Assembly (NCBI GenBank): GCA_016710385.1
Contig: JADJVX010000026.1
Location: 186,001 to 250,000 of the forward strand
Reading direction: 5' to 3'
DNA: 64,000 nucleotides
Origin: Actinomycetales bacterium
Lineage (GTDB): Bacteria; Actinomycetota; Actinomycetes; Actinomycetales; Dermatophilaceae
Below the pieces are notes generated by a model. That model saw nothing but the letters and a program-made list of their open reading frames with translations. It was not told where the DNA came from and made no database searches. This document shows, in pieces, positions 45,818-54,886 of the stretch; the stretch's first letter is position 1, and each line of letters opens with the position of its first letter. The position numbers were made by a program, and so were the translations under genes.

Positions 45818-48390
45818 TGTCTGGCGAGTCCGCGTTGCCGTGGCCCACGGCTGCCCCAGACAGCATCAGCTCGATCGCCGTCCGCCTCTCGCACAGCGCT
45901 AGCCGGGCAGACCAGTCGATCCTCGCCGTCCAAGGATCCTCTGCGGCGTTCATCAAGCAGGCCTGGAGCGACGGCACGGCCTCCCGGGCAGCGAGCGCGG
46001 AAGCCGGTCGGCTCGCCACGCGCATCGTGGCCAACGACACCCGCCTCCGCAGCGGCGACTCCGCCCTGGCCGGTTACGCGAGAGCGGTGCGCGAGGCCCG
46101 GGCAGACGTGACCCGGCTGCGGGACGAGTGGGACGAAGCCGACCGGAGCTATCACTCCCAGCTCAACCGCATCAACGGCCCCGAGATGCGCCAGCAGGTG
46201 CCCCTCGAAGCCCGACAGCATCTCGCGGACGAGGCTGCCCGCGACCGAGATCTGTCGCAGCAGAACGTGTTGCGGCGCTACGAGCGGACCATGGATGCGC
46301 TCCGCACCGAGGGCGCCGCCGCCGCTCGCACCCTCAACTCCCTCGCGGACCAGACCGTGCCGCGCAGCCAGACGGGCTCCGCTGATGCCATGCGTTCGGC
46401 GCTCACCGCTGACCTCGACATCAGCGCGGGCGCGATGAAACGAGGTCAGGCAGCGGCCGACGCGGTCGTCGCGAAGGACCTCGTCGTCAAGGCTGCCCAA
46501 GGTGACCGCGCGGCGCTCGCGGAGCTGCAAAAGAACTACGCCGACAAGGCCAAGGACCCGTACTTTGCCCAGGCCCTCCAGCAACAGCTGGGGCCGCGGG
46601 GCACCAACCAGGTCATCTACGACATGCTCCACGGGCAGGTCGTCGGAAGCGTCGAGGACCGCGCCGGCAATGACGCGCTCCTGAAGTTCTTGGGCACGTC
46701 GTTTGCGACCGCTGCCGACAGCGGCCGTGACGGAGCCTTCGATGTGGTCTCTCGAGAGCTCCATCAACAGTGGCGTGCAGCCTGGTTCGAAGAGCTCAAG
46801 GCAGACGGTCGGAGCACGTTCAAACCGGGGACATTCTCGCCGTCGTTCTCCGGCTACTACGCGCAGGGCCTCTTGTTGTCGAGTTCGGAGGTCACTGCCG
46901 GGGCGGCATACATGGACGTCGTGGGTGGCGACTTCCTGGCCTACGACCGCGAAGGCGTGGTCAACGAGACTGCCCGCACCTACATCCACGGGTTCGGGAG
47001 TTCCGGCAGCGGCGAGATCACCACTCCCGGGACGATCGGCGGTTACAGCCTCCGCCTCGCCGCCGACCCCATGAACGGCTTCTTGAGCAGCGCCGCGCTC
47101 GGCCACGACGCCGCGAAGGCGTTCCTGTCCAACGACGTTCCTGGCTCCACGGGCTCGGTCATGGGCATCGACTACCTCATGAAGGAACGCTGGAATCTGC
47201 AGCACCCCGACCTCGCCCTCGCCAACGCCAGCTACTCCGGCTTCGCCGACAACGGAGATGCCCTGGGGCGTGCGGCCCTCGCGGCCGACCATGACGCCAG
47301 TGACCGTCAGTCGACACTGCTGGCCTCGAAGTTCGTCAACAACTATGCCCAGGGCCTCGCCGACAACCCGGCCGGCCAGGCCGGGATGTTCTCAGGACAT
47401 CCGGGTGTCTCGGCATACGGGTCGGCGCTCAGTGGCTTGCGCGACAGCGTGGGGTCGGTCATGGCCTACCACATCGAGGACATCCATCGGTCGATCAACT
47501 CCCTGTCCGACCCCGAGATCAGCCACCCGACAGACCAGGTCGCCGCATCCGGTCGCGGCTTCTCGATGGTCCTGGCCAAACCCTCCCTGCTCGAGGGAGC
47601 GCTCGCCGACCTCGCGCTCGACCGCCCCGAAGACCTGGCGCGTCGCGAGAGCTGGTCGACGAACCCGCCGGCGCTGGCTCGACTCATCGGCGCCGAGACG
47701 GTCTACACCAAGCTGCAGCTGGCCGATCTCGCTGCCAGCCCGGGGGACTATCCCGGGAAGGCCGCGGCAGTCGCGCAACAGTCGGGAGCCGCGTTGGGCT
47801 ACATCACGGGCTCCGCGGCGGTAGGCCTGCATAGTGCCGGTGTGGGCACCGATCAGCTCAACGGTTTCATGCGCGACCTCGTCGGCATGGGCGCCGGCAA
47901 TGTCTCGGTGAGCGATCTTGCCGGCACGTTGGGCATCAAGGCCCTCCCCGGAGGGGGCCTCGCGACGAGCATGCTGGCCAAGGGGTTCGACACGGCCGTC
48001 GAGGCCTTCGGCACGACACTCTTCCCTGATGGCGCCGAGGGGGCTGCCCGGGGCCAGGCGGCGTCGATCGAGGATTCCTCCAGGGCGTTGCTCACCCAGC
48101 AGGTCCAGTCGTCGGCGCTCGAGCTGCAGCCGTGGCGATCAGGTGCCCCTGGTTCCGACCCCGCCACGTGGATGAGCCACAACGGGTATGCCGGCCGGCC
48201 GGACGCGCAGTTCTGGAGGGAGGACGGTTCGATGATCCCGCTCAAAGACATGAGCGTCACACAACGCACCGCGTTCACCACCTGGGTGCAATCTCCCACG
48301 GGCGGAGCCCCTTACATCACGATGCCTCAGCAGGAAGCTCTGCAGAGTTTCACGGCGCAATACGAGCCGCTCGATCGGAAGACCCGATGA
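45817..48390 (+). CDS. Large putative type VII-secreted protein
   Basis: 857-aa protein. Residues ~1-200 are helical with heptad-like pattern (AVREARADVTRLRDEWDEAD, QHLADEAARDRDLS), like the LXG/WXG leaders of secreted toxins. A central region carries FFxN-like segments (NAQ-rich, GYYAQGLLLSSSEV, FVNNYAQGLADNPAGQAGMF) resembling the DUF6571 group. The C-terminal region (GGGLATSMLAKGFDTAVEAF onward) has no nuclease or other toxin motif that I recognise. No signal peptide or membrane span. Coupled to the small protein before and the lipoprotein after, suggesting a three-part export/surface module. Function unknown. Confidence 0.65.
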   Translation: MSGESALPWPTAAPDSISSIAVRLSHSASRADQSILAVQGSSAAFIKQAWSDGTASRAASAEAGRLATRIVANDTRLRSGDSALAGYARAVREARADVTRLRDEWDEADRSYHSQLNRINGPEMRQQVPLEARQHLADEAARDRDLSQQNVLRRYERTMDALRTEGAAAARTLNSLADQTVPRSQTGSADAMRSALTADLDISAGAMKRGQAAADAVVAKDLVVKAAQGDRAALAELQKNYADKAKDPYFAQALQQQLGPRGTNQVIYDMLHGQVVGSVEDRAGNDALLKFLGTSFATAADSGRDGAFDVVSRELHQQWRAAWFEELKADGRSTFKPGTFSPSFSGYYAQGLLLSSSEVTAGAAYMDVVGGDFLAYDREGVVNETARTYIHGFGSSGSGEITTPGTIGGYSLRLAADPMNGFLSSAALGHDAAKAFLSNDVPGSTGSVMGIDYLMKERWNLQHPDLALANASYSGFADNGDALGRAALAADHDASDRQSTLLASKFVNNYAQGLADNPAGQAGMFSGHPGVSAYGSALSGLRDSVGSVMAYHIEDIHRSINSLSDPEISHPTDQVAASGRGFSMVLAKPSLLEGALADLALDRPEDLARRESWSTNPPALARLIGAETVYTKLQLADLAASPGDYPGKAAAVAQQSGAALGYITGSAAVGLHSAGVGTDQLNGFMRDLVGMGAGNVSVSDLAGTLGIKALPGGGLATSMLAKGFDTAVEAFGTTLFPDGAEGAARGQAASIEDSSRALLTQQVQSSALELQPWRSGAPGSDPATWMSHNGYAGRPDAQFWREDGSMIPLKDMSVTQRTAFTTWVQSPTGGAPYITMPQQEALQSFTAQYEPLDRKTR

Positions 48391-49055
48391 GGGTGCCCGA
48401 TCGGATCGGCCGGAGGGGGCGGCTGCCCTCGGGTGAGGTGACGGCCCGGGATGCTCGGATGGCTGCTGTGATGGCTGCTGTGATGGCGGGGGTTGTGGGG
48501 GTTGCCGCCGCGGGCTGCACCCCGGCCCGGAGTGGCCCTGAGCCAACGGCCTCGTCGACGCGTTTCAGCACGATGACCGACCTCGTGCCGGGCGCGGTGT
48601 GCGCCGGGATCATCACCACGCAGACGCTCGAATCGATCCTGCCCGGCAGCGCCGCGCGGGCCCGGGAGCTCAACACGGGGCACCTCGGCACGGGCTACGG
48701 GCAATGCGTCGTCGCGGTGCCCGAGGGAGACGTGGTGTGGTTCCGCTCGGAGTGGAGGTTCACCTCGCCCGATGGGGCCGCCGCCACGCCACCCGGCACG
48801 ACGTCGGTCGGCGGAGCCACATCCGGCGACACGACGCGGGTCGACGGCACTGATGCCTGGCGAGTGACCGCCTGCAAGCCGACGACCCCTCCGTCCTCGA
48901 GCGCCGGCGCACCGCCTGCCCCCGCAGGAGTTGAGCAGATGGTCATCGAGGTGAGGATCGCCGAGTCGGCACCCCAGGGCTTGGCCCTGACGACCCTCGA
49001 TCACGTCACCGAGCGCCTGCGTGCTGCGGCCAGATGCACCTTAACGAGCCGGTGA
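48387..49055 (+). CDS. Lipoprotein of the ESX-like module
   Basis: 222-aa lipoprotein: the N-terminal basic segment, a repeated AAVMAAVMAG hydrophobic core and lipobox AAAGC give a lipid-anchored protein. The rest is a small domain with PGAVCAGIITTQTLESILPG, HLGTGYGQCVVAV and a C-terminal ALTTLDHVTERLRAAARC; three Cys may pair. ATG overlaps the stop of the large gene (ATGA), so the three genes are one transcript. Resembles DUF3558-like actinobacterial lipoproteins, but I cannot assign it firmly. Confidence 0.7.
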   Translation: MRVPDRIGRRGRLPSGEVTARDARMAAVMAAVMAGVVGVAAAGCTPARSGPEPTASSTRFSTMTDLVPGAVCAGIITTQTLESILPGSAARARELNTGHLGTGYGQCVVAVPEGDVVWFRSEWRFTSPDGAAATPPGTTSVGGATSGDTTRVDGTDAWRVTACKPTTPPSSSAGAPPAPAGVEQMVIEVRIAESAPQGLALTTLDHVTERLRAAARCTLTSR

Positions 49056-49131
49056 GGTTGGCTCCCCACGCGCCAGAGCACCCTCAGGTCGCGGCACGCC
49101 TCCAGGAAGGCGTCCACACGGGTCGCGCGGC

Positions 49132-50609
49132 CTACCGGGCCGGCCGACCGAGCTGCTCCTCCAACGCGGTCGCGACTGCTTCGAACTCCGCAAGCGCAGC
49201 AGACAGGTCCTCGACGATCTCGCGCGCCAGGACCTCCGGTGACGGCAGGTTGTCGAGATCCTCGAGGGACTCGTCCCGCAGCCAGGTGATGTCGAGGTTG
49301 GCCTTGTCACGCGCCGTGATCTCGTCGTAGGTGAACGACTTCCAGCGCTCGCCCTCCACCCGCTCGCTGCACGGCATACCGGCCTTGTATGCCGTGACAA
49401 AGTCGTCGAGGTCGGCTCGGCGCAGCGGGTTCTGCTTGAGGGTGAAGTGCTTGTTGGTGCGCAGGTCATAGACCCACAGCCGCTCGGTCCACGGCTGGCC
49501 GGGACGGGCGACCTTCTTGTCGAAGAAGAGCACGTTGGCCTTGACACCTTGGGCGTAGAAGATGCCGGTCGGGAGCCGCAGCATCGTGTGCAGGTCGAAG
49601 TCGGTGAGCAGCTTGCGGCGGATCGTCTCGCCGGCACCGCCCTCGAAGAGCACATTGTCGGGCAGCACGACGGCTGCGCGGCCATTGGTGTCGAGGATCG
49701 TCATGATGTGCTGGACGAAGTTGAGCTGCTTGTTGCTCGTCGTCGCGATGAAGTCCTGACGTTCGATTTCGCGGTCCTCACGGACCTCCCGGCCGTCGGC
49801 ACCGACCATCGTCAGGGACGACTTCTTGCCGAAGGGCGGGTTGGACAGGACGACGGACCAGCGCTGGCCGGGGTCGGCGATGAGGAGTCGCGGACCTCGA
49901 TGAGCGAGTCGCCGTCGGCGGCACCCATGCCATGCAGCAGCAGGTTCATCGCGGCCAGACGAGCCGTGCCGTCGACGAGCTCGAAGCCGGTGACGAAGCT
50001 GTCGCGGAGCTTGTCGCGCTGGACCGGGGTCATCGACTCGGCGCCCTGCACGGCATACTCGCTGGCCACGAGAAGGAAGCCGCCGGTGCCGCAGGCCGGG
50101 TCGACAACGGTGTCGTCGACGGTGGGCTGGATGACGTCGACGATGGCCTGGATGAGGGCGCGCGGAGTGAAGTACTGGCCGGCGCCGGACCCCTTGTCGG
50201 AGGCGCCCTTGCTGAGCAGCTCCTCGTAGGCGTCGCCCTTGATGTCGGTGCCGGTGCCGCTCCAGTTCTCCTTGTCGATGAGGTCGACGATGAGCCGCTT
50301 GAGCTTGGCCGGGTCCTGGATCCGGTTCTGCGCCTTGCGGAAGATTGTGCCGATGACGCCAGGCCGGCGGGCCAGACCGGTGAGGATGCGGGTGTATTCG
50401 ACTTCGAGCTGGTCGCCCTGTGCGCCGAGCAGGCGCTGCCAGGAGAACTCCCTCGGCACGATCTGCTGCGGCCGGAGCTGCCGAGTCGCGCGTTCGTGCG
50501 CCATCTTGAGGAAGAGCAGATAGGTCAGCTGCTCGGTGTATTCGATGACCCCGACGCCGTCGTCACGGAGGACGTCGCAGTAGGACCACAGCTTGTCGAC
50601 GAGCCCATG
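49132..50609 (-). pseudogene. hsdM: Orphan type I restriction methyltransferase HsdM, frameshifted
   Basis: About 490 aa over two frames. The N-terminal part begins LVDKLWSYCDVLRDDGVGVI with no proper start; helical HsdM_N, then SAM motif DPACGTGGFL in the first frame. Near 49884 the frame breaks; one added base would give DSLIADPGQRWSVVLSNPPF, containing the catalytic NPPF. The second frame continues IATTSNKQLNFVQHIMTIL, then a complete C-terminus. No HsdS or HsdR gene is nearby, and the N-terminus abuts an unrelated antitoxin gene, so the locus is a remnant or a solitary methylase. Adenine methylation would need HsdS for specificity. Confidence 0.8.
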
Positions 50610-50771
50610 GTCTCGCTGACGAAAGGAAGGTCGCTCCCCGGTAGACGGTCGACCGTGTCCGATCTGGCAGCGACCCCTAAGGAGATCGCGGCGCTGGATG
50701 CCTACGCGGAGCGGGAGAAGGTGTCGAGGTCCGAGGAGATCCGCAGAGCGCTCGCTGCCCATGCCGCGTGA
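50607..50771 (+). CDS. Ribbon-helix-helix (CopG-like) antitoxin
   Basis: 54-aa protein with an RHH core: TVSDLAATPKEIAALDAYAE, then REKVSRSEEIRRALAAHAA, the classic small antitoxin pattern. The first 15 residues (MVSLTKGRSLPGRRS) look like they come from the junction with the HsdM remnant; an internal GTG at 50655 could be the native start. It overlaps the next frame by four bases, the usual antitoxin-toxin layout. It should bind DNA and the downstream toxin. Confidence 0.7.
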   Translation: MVSLTKGRSLPGRRSTVSDLAATPKEIAALDAYAEREKVSRSEEIRRALAAHAA

Positions 50772-51008
50772 ACGTTCACTCCAGCGCGCTCAAACATGGG
50801 GTGCTGGCTGAGGAGGCCGCTCAGGCAGCCGACATGGCTCGGTGGATCGAGCCCTTGGACGAGGAGGATTGGCCCCATCGGGAGCGTCGCTCGGATTCGA
50901 CACTCAAGCACGCCTCTTGGAGACCGTGGTCCTCATCTTCCGCAGTGGCAACGGTTGGTCATCCACGCCATGCTGGCTCGTCGGCAGTTCTGGGACCTGT
51001 TGCCCTGA
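50768..51008 (+). pseudogene. Toxin partner of the RHH antitoxin, frameshifted twice
   Basis: Three frames in sequence give one plausible ~80-aa toxin: VNVHSSALKHGV...EDWPHRERR, then LGFDTQARLLETVVLIFRSG, then LVIHAMLARRQFWDLLP and a stop at 51008. Breaks lie near 50890 and 50954; each needs one added base. The pattern (SALKHG, RLLETVVL, LVIHAM.A..) belongs to a common actinobacterial small toxin family next to RHH antitoxins, whose target I cannot name. Either inactivated or mis-sequenced. 51009-51087 holds nothing else. Confidence 0.65.
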
Positions 51009-51087
51009 CCGCAAACGCCGGGCCGACTCACGGGCGTCTCGTTCTCCCGGAAAGATCTCAACCGCTCGCCGTTGACAACTCGACAAG

Positions 51088-52269
51088 TCAGTCGGAGTGG
51101 GCGCGCAGGTAACGCCCGAAGTGGGGGACGGTGAAGGCGATCTGCCCGCGCTCTCCCGAGTAGATCAGGCCCTTCTTCATCAGCGAGTCTCGGGCCGGTG
51201 ACAACGACTGCGGCCGCTTGCCGAGCTTTGCTGCCACCGCTGAAGTGGCCACCGAGTCGGCATCGCCCGACCCCGCGTCAGCCATCGCGCGCAGATACTC
51301 CCGCTCCGCCGGAGTCGCCCGCTCGTAGCGCGACCCGAAGAAGCCCACGGCCAGCTCGTTCTCCGCTTCCGGCGCCGCGATGGCCACGTCGGCCGCGACG
51401 ATCTCCGGCCCGACCGCGTTGTCCCACACCGCCTTTCCGTAGGCTTGCACGAAGTACGGATAGCCGGCGGTCACGGCATACATGGCAGTCAACGCATCCG
51501 CGCTCCACGAGGCGCCCTCCTCCGCGGCGGGTGCCTCCAAGGCCACTCGTGCCGCGGTTTCGTCGAGGCGATCGATCCGCGAGTAGCGAAAGAGCCGCTC
51601 CGAGTAGGACTTCGACGCCGACAACACCGCCGGCAGGTGAGGCAGCCCCGCCCCCACGACGACGACCGGCAGTCCTGTCTGCGAGATCTCGTGCGCCGCC
51701 GCGCACAACGCTGACACGTCGTCGGTGCCGAGGTCCTGCATCTCGTCGATGAAGATCGCGACCCCGGATCCACGATCAGCCGCCAACCCACCAATGTCGG
51801 TGAGCACTTCGAGCAGGTCGATCTCGATGTCGCCCGAGTCGGCGCGCCCGGCGACGGCAGGTGCGTCGATGCCGGGGTTCCACCGGTCGCGCACCGAGCT
51901 GGTCGGCCCGCGCTGGGCGAACGCCTTGAGCACCCCGAGCACATGCTCGACCTCGTCCGGCCTCGGATGGCCGAGCTCCCGCACCGCCATGTGCAACGCC
52001 GCCGCCAGCGGCCGCCGCAGTGACTGATCGGGCCTCGCCTCCAATTTGCCTGTGCCCCACCGCGCTCGCACCGCCGCAGACCGTAAGGCGTTGAGCAGCA
52101 CCGTCTTTCCGACGCCGCGCAGCCCGGTCAAGACGACCGACCGCTCCGGACGCCCGCGCGACACCCGCTCCAGGGTCACGTCGAAGGCATGCAATTGCTC
52201 ATCGCGGCCGGCCAACTCGGGCGGACGCTGCCCGGCGCCAGGGGCATAGGGATTCCGGATCGGGTCCAC
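51088..52269 (-). CDS. AAA-type ATP-binding protein (archaeal-ATPase-like)
   Basis: 393-aa P-loop ATPase of the type seen in STAND/KAP-related and mobile-element loci. Walker A GLRGVGKTVLLNAL, Walker B VAIFIDEMQDLG, sensor-like GAGLPHLPAVL, then a C-terminal winged helix (YLRAMADAGSGDADSVATSA, AKLGKRPQSLSPARDSL, QIAFTVPHFGRYL). Neighbours are a restriction remnant and a toxin-antitoxin pair, so a defence or stress role is possible, but this family is also found alone. Complete, high GC. Confidence 0.85.
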   Translation of the reverse strand: MDPIRNPYAPGAGQRPPELAGRDEQLHAFDVTLERVSRGRPERSVVLTGLRGVGKTVLLNALRSAAVRARWGTGKLEARPDQSLRRPLAAALHMAVRELGHPRPDEVEHVLGVLKAFAQRGPTSSVRDRWNPGIDAPAVAGRADSGDIEIDLLEVLTDIGGLAADRGSGVAIFIDEMQDLGTDDVSALCAAAHEISQTGLPVVVVGAGLPHLPAVLSASKSYSERLFRYSRIDRLDETAARVALEAPAAEEGASWSADALTAMYAVTAGYPYFVQAYGKAVWDNAVGPEIVAADVAIAAPEAENELAVGFFGSRYERATPAEREYLRAMADAGSGDADSVATSAVAAKLGKRPQSLSPARDSLMKKGLIYSGERGQIAFTVPHFGRYLRAHSD

Positions 52270-52370
52270 GATCGGACTGTATGCCGCTTTCTAGCGAAAA
52301 TCCGATATTGACGGATACTTCGGTATGCCGTGTCGCGCCAGGTCGCACTGGGCCGCGCCCACACGCCGAC

Positions 52371-53530
52371 TCAGCCGCCCATATGCCGTCGCCGACCGCG
52401 GGTGTGCACCGCGACCTTGGCCGCGAGCGTCGCATAGAACGCCGGGTCATGCAGATAGCTCATGTGGTTGGCGATCAGCGTGCCGTCGTAGGCGAAGTCG
52501 CTGTCGTGCGCCCCCGGCACCCGCCCCTCGGTCGGGAAGCTCAGCACATCGCTGGAGGACCACGCGTTCCAGAAGTAGCCGACCGTGTCGGCCGTGAATG
52601 GCCGCGCGTCCGGATCGGTCGCCTCGAGGAAGACGCCGAGCTCGACAAAGAACCCGACCTGTCCACCCGATGCGCACCAAAAGTCCACCCGCACACCAGG
52701 ATCGAACGCCGTCACGGTGTCATAGACCAGCTGACCACCCATGCTGTGCGTGAGCACGACGAGTGGCTCCCCCACCACACCCGCGGCAGCAGCCTCGTGC
52801 AGTCCGTCGAGCACCCGCTCGATGATCGGCCCTGGCGATCCCGGTCGTCCGCGTCCGTCGAGATAGCGCAAGATGTCACCGACGAAGATCGGCAGGATGC
52901 CGGCAAACGGCCGCCGCACCCCGCCCATCGCCCGCCGGATTCCCTTGCGCCCCTGGGCAACCAGGTCGGTCCGCACCGGCCGGATGATCCGCCCGAGGGC
53001 CGGGTCCTCCTGCTTCAACCGCTCGCGCACCAGGTCGTCGACGAACGCCCGCTGCCGTCGCGGCGCCCGCGCGGCCAGCTGCGACCGCAGCGCACTCTCG
53101 CCCACCACGTCCCACACCGCACGCACGACCGCCGCCCACTGCGATGGCGGCAGCGCCTCGAACAGCTCGCGCTGCAGCGCCTCCCCAGCTCGGCCGGGGT
53201 GAGTGCCGCGAGATTGGGCACGTCCTCGAGATCGACAGGCAACGGGTATGCCGTGTCGTCGGCTCCCAGCCCGGCACCGTCGTCCTGCGCAACGCCAGGC
53301 GCCAGGTCGGCCTCGAGGGGCACCCGCGGGCGCATCCCCAGATCGCCCCAGTAGACCCGGACGATGGCCACCCCGGCCGGGTCGGCGGGCCGCAGCACCG
53401 GCGCCACATGCTGGCGCAGCATCGCCTCGACGACCGGCCAGTTGGCCTCGCGCGCGAAGCGCTCCACCGCCGGGAACTGCGGGTCGTCCTCGTCCCGAGT
53501 GGCGACGCCGTGGACGAAGACGATCGCCAT
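52371..53530 (-). pseudogene. Alpha/beta-hydrolase-like protein, frameshifted
   Basis: Two frames make a ~387-aa protein. First: AIVFVHGVATRDEDDPQFPA, then LGMRPRVPLEADLAPGV. At a C4 tract (53183-53186, G4 on the coding strand) the frame breaks after TPAELG; one extra G joins EALQRELFEALPPSQWAAVV. Second half contains the nucleophile motif LVVLTHSMGGQLVYDTV and FLEATDPDARPFTADTVGYF. A leading HG and a THSMGG elbow indicate a serine hydrolase, probably esterase- or lipase-like. Substrate unknown. Ends near the ATPase gene; starts two bases from the pdxY stop, so it is in the same transcript. Confidence 0.72.
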
Positions 53531-53531
53531 G

Positions 53532-54395
53532 TCAGTGCAGTTCGGTGGCGACCAGGTTTGCGACGCCGAAGATCTCGTCCGGGTGGGCGATGGACTCCTG
53601 CTCGGCCACCAACCGCATCTCGCCTTGGCCACCGCGATGGGTGGCCTCGAGCACGGCATACATGGTCGCGGCGGTGCGCGAGAGCGCGACCCGAGGGCCG
53701 TCGGTGAGGTAGTGCGCGAGGAAGATCGCGGCGGTCGCGTCGCCGCCACCGCGCACGACCATGTCGAGCAGCGGCGTCGTGACGAGCCACGCGCCCTCGT
53801 CGCTGACGCAGGCCATCTGGATCGAGCCCGCCGGGGTGGCATCGGTCAAGACCGACGTCACGAGCACGGTCGAGGGGCCACGCTCGCGCAGTCGCGCGAC
53901 TGCCTCGAGCAGATCGGCCTCGCTGCGCACCGTCATCCCAGCGAGGTAGTCGAGTTCGAACTGGTTGGGCGTGAGAATGTCGGCTTGCGGCATGACCGAC
54001 TCACGCAGGTATTCCGGAATGCCCTCTCGCACAAAGAAACCGCGCCCAACGTCGCCCATGACCGGGTCGCAGCAGTAGATCGCTCGGGGGTTGGCCGCCT
54101 TGACCCGCGCCACCGCATCGAGCACCACGGCACCCATCGGTTCTGCGCCGAGATAGCCCGACAGGACGGCGTCGATCTCCGGGAAGACCCCGCGATCCTG
54201 CACCCCGAGCACCACCTCGGCGACATCGGCAGGCGCCACGAGCGGCCCGCGCGTCGCGCCGTAGCCGGTGTGGTTGGAGAAGGTCACCGTGAGCACGGGG
54301 TAGACATCGTGCCCGAGCCGCTGCAGCGGGAAGACGGCGGCCGAGTTGCCGGCGTGCCCGAAGGCGACGTGCGATTGAATCGACAGGATCTTCAC
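53532..54395 (-). CDS. pdxY: Pyridoxal kinase
   Basis: 287-aa ribokinase-fold kinase making pyridoxal 5'-phosphate from pyridoxal and ATP (vitamin B6 salvage). It starts with GTG at 54395: KILSIQSHVAFGHAGNSAA, then FSNHTGYG, YCCDPVMGDVGRGFFV, ILTPNQFELDYLAG and the catalytic-Asp segment VRGGGDATAAIF (a GGGD variant of the usual GxGD). Length and motifs fit PdxY. Overlaps the rhodanese gene by four bases. Confidence 0.93.
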   Translation of the reverse strand: MKILSIQSHVAFGHAGNSAAVFPLQRLGHDVYPVLTVTFSNHTGYGATRGPLVAPADVAEVVLGVQDRGVFPEIDAVLSGYLGAEPMGAVVLDAVARVKAANPRAIYCCDPVMGDVGRGFFVREGIPEYLRESVMPQADILTPNQFELDYLAGMTVRSEADLLEAVARLRERGPSTVLVTSVLTDATPAGSIQMACVSDEGAWLVTTPLLDMVVRGGGDATAAIFLAHYLTDGPRVALSRTAATMYAVLEATHRGGQGEMRLVAEQESIAHPDEIFGVANLVATELH

Positions 54396-54748
54396 GGCTC
54401 GGTCACCACCGGACGTCCGGCGGACTTCCAGCCGCGCATCCCGCCGCGCAGCACCACGGCATCGACCCCGTTGTCCCGCAGGTATGCCGTCGCGCGCAGT
54501 TGCTTGGTGCCGCCCCCACAGCTGACCGCGAGGGTCTTGCCGAGCGAGTCGGCCAACGCCCGCACCTCGTCGAGCCGAGCGGCGAGCTGCCCCACCGGGA
54601 TGCTCACCGCGCCGGGGGCGTGCCCGGCCCGCCAGTCGGCGGCATCGCGCACGTCGACGATCAACGCATCGTCGAGCAGGGCGGCCGGCTCGACGGTCGG
54701 CAGGTCGGCGGCAACTTCGGGCGGGAGCGATGCGGGCACGGCGTCCAT
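54392..54748 (-). CDS. Rhodanese-like domain protein
   Basis: 118-aa single-domain sulfurtransferase-fold protein. It contains ALIVDVRDAADWRAGHAPGA, SIPVGQLAARLDEV and the active-site loop VSCGGGTK with the catalytic Cys, then AYLRDNGVDAVVLRGGMRGW. Transfers sulfane sulfur or binds phospho-oxyanions; acceptor unknown. Co-transcribed with pdxY. 54749-54886 between this gene and the glycosylase shows no gene. Confidence 0.9.
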   Translation of the reverse strand: MDAVPASLPPEVAADLPTVEPAALLDDALIVDVRDAADWRAGHAPGAVSIPVGQLAARLDEVRALADSLGKTLAVSCGGGTKQLRATAYLRDNGVDAVVLRGGMRGWKSAGRPVVTEP

Positions 54749-54886
54749 GCCGACATCCTCCCACCGCGGCGGGGGTCGCCCCTGCGCTCACGCCCCAGCT
54801 GCGCCGAGGTTCCCCGCGCTTCGGTCAGTCAGGACCCACAGCGGAGTGCGGCCACCCTCACCTGAGCACCTCGCTCGATGCCCTCC

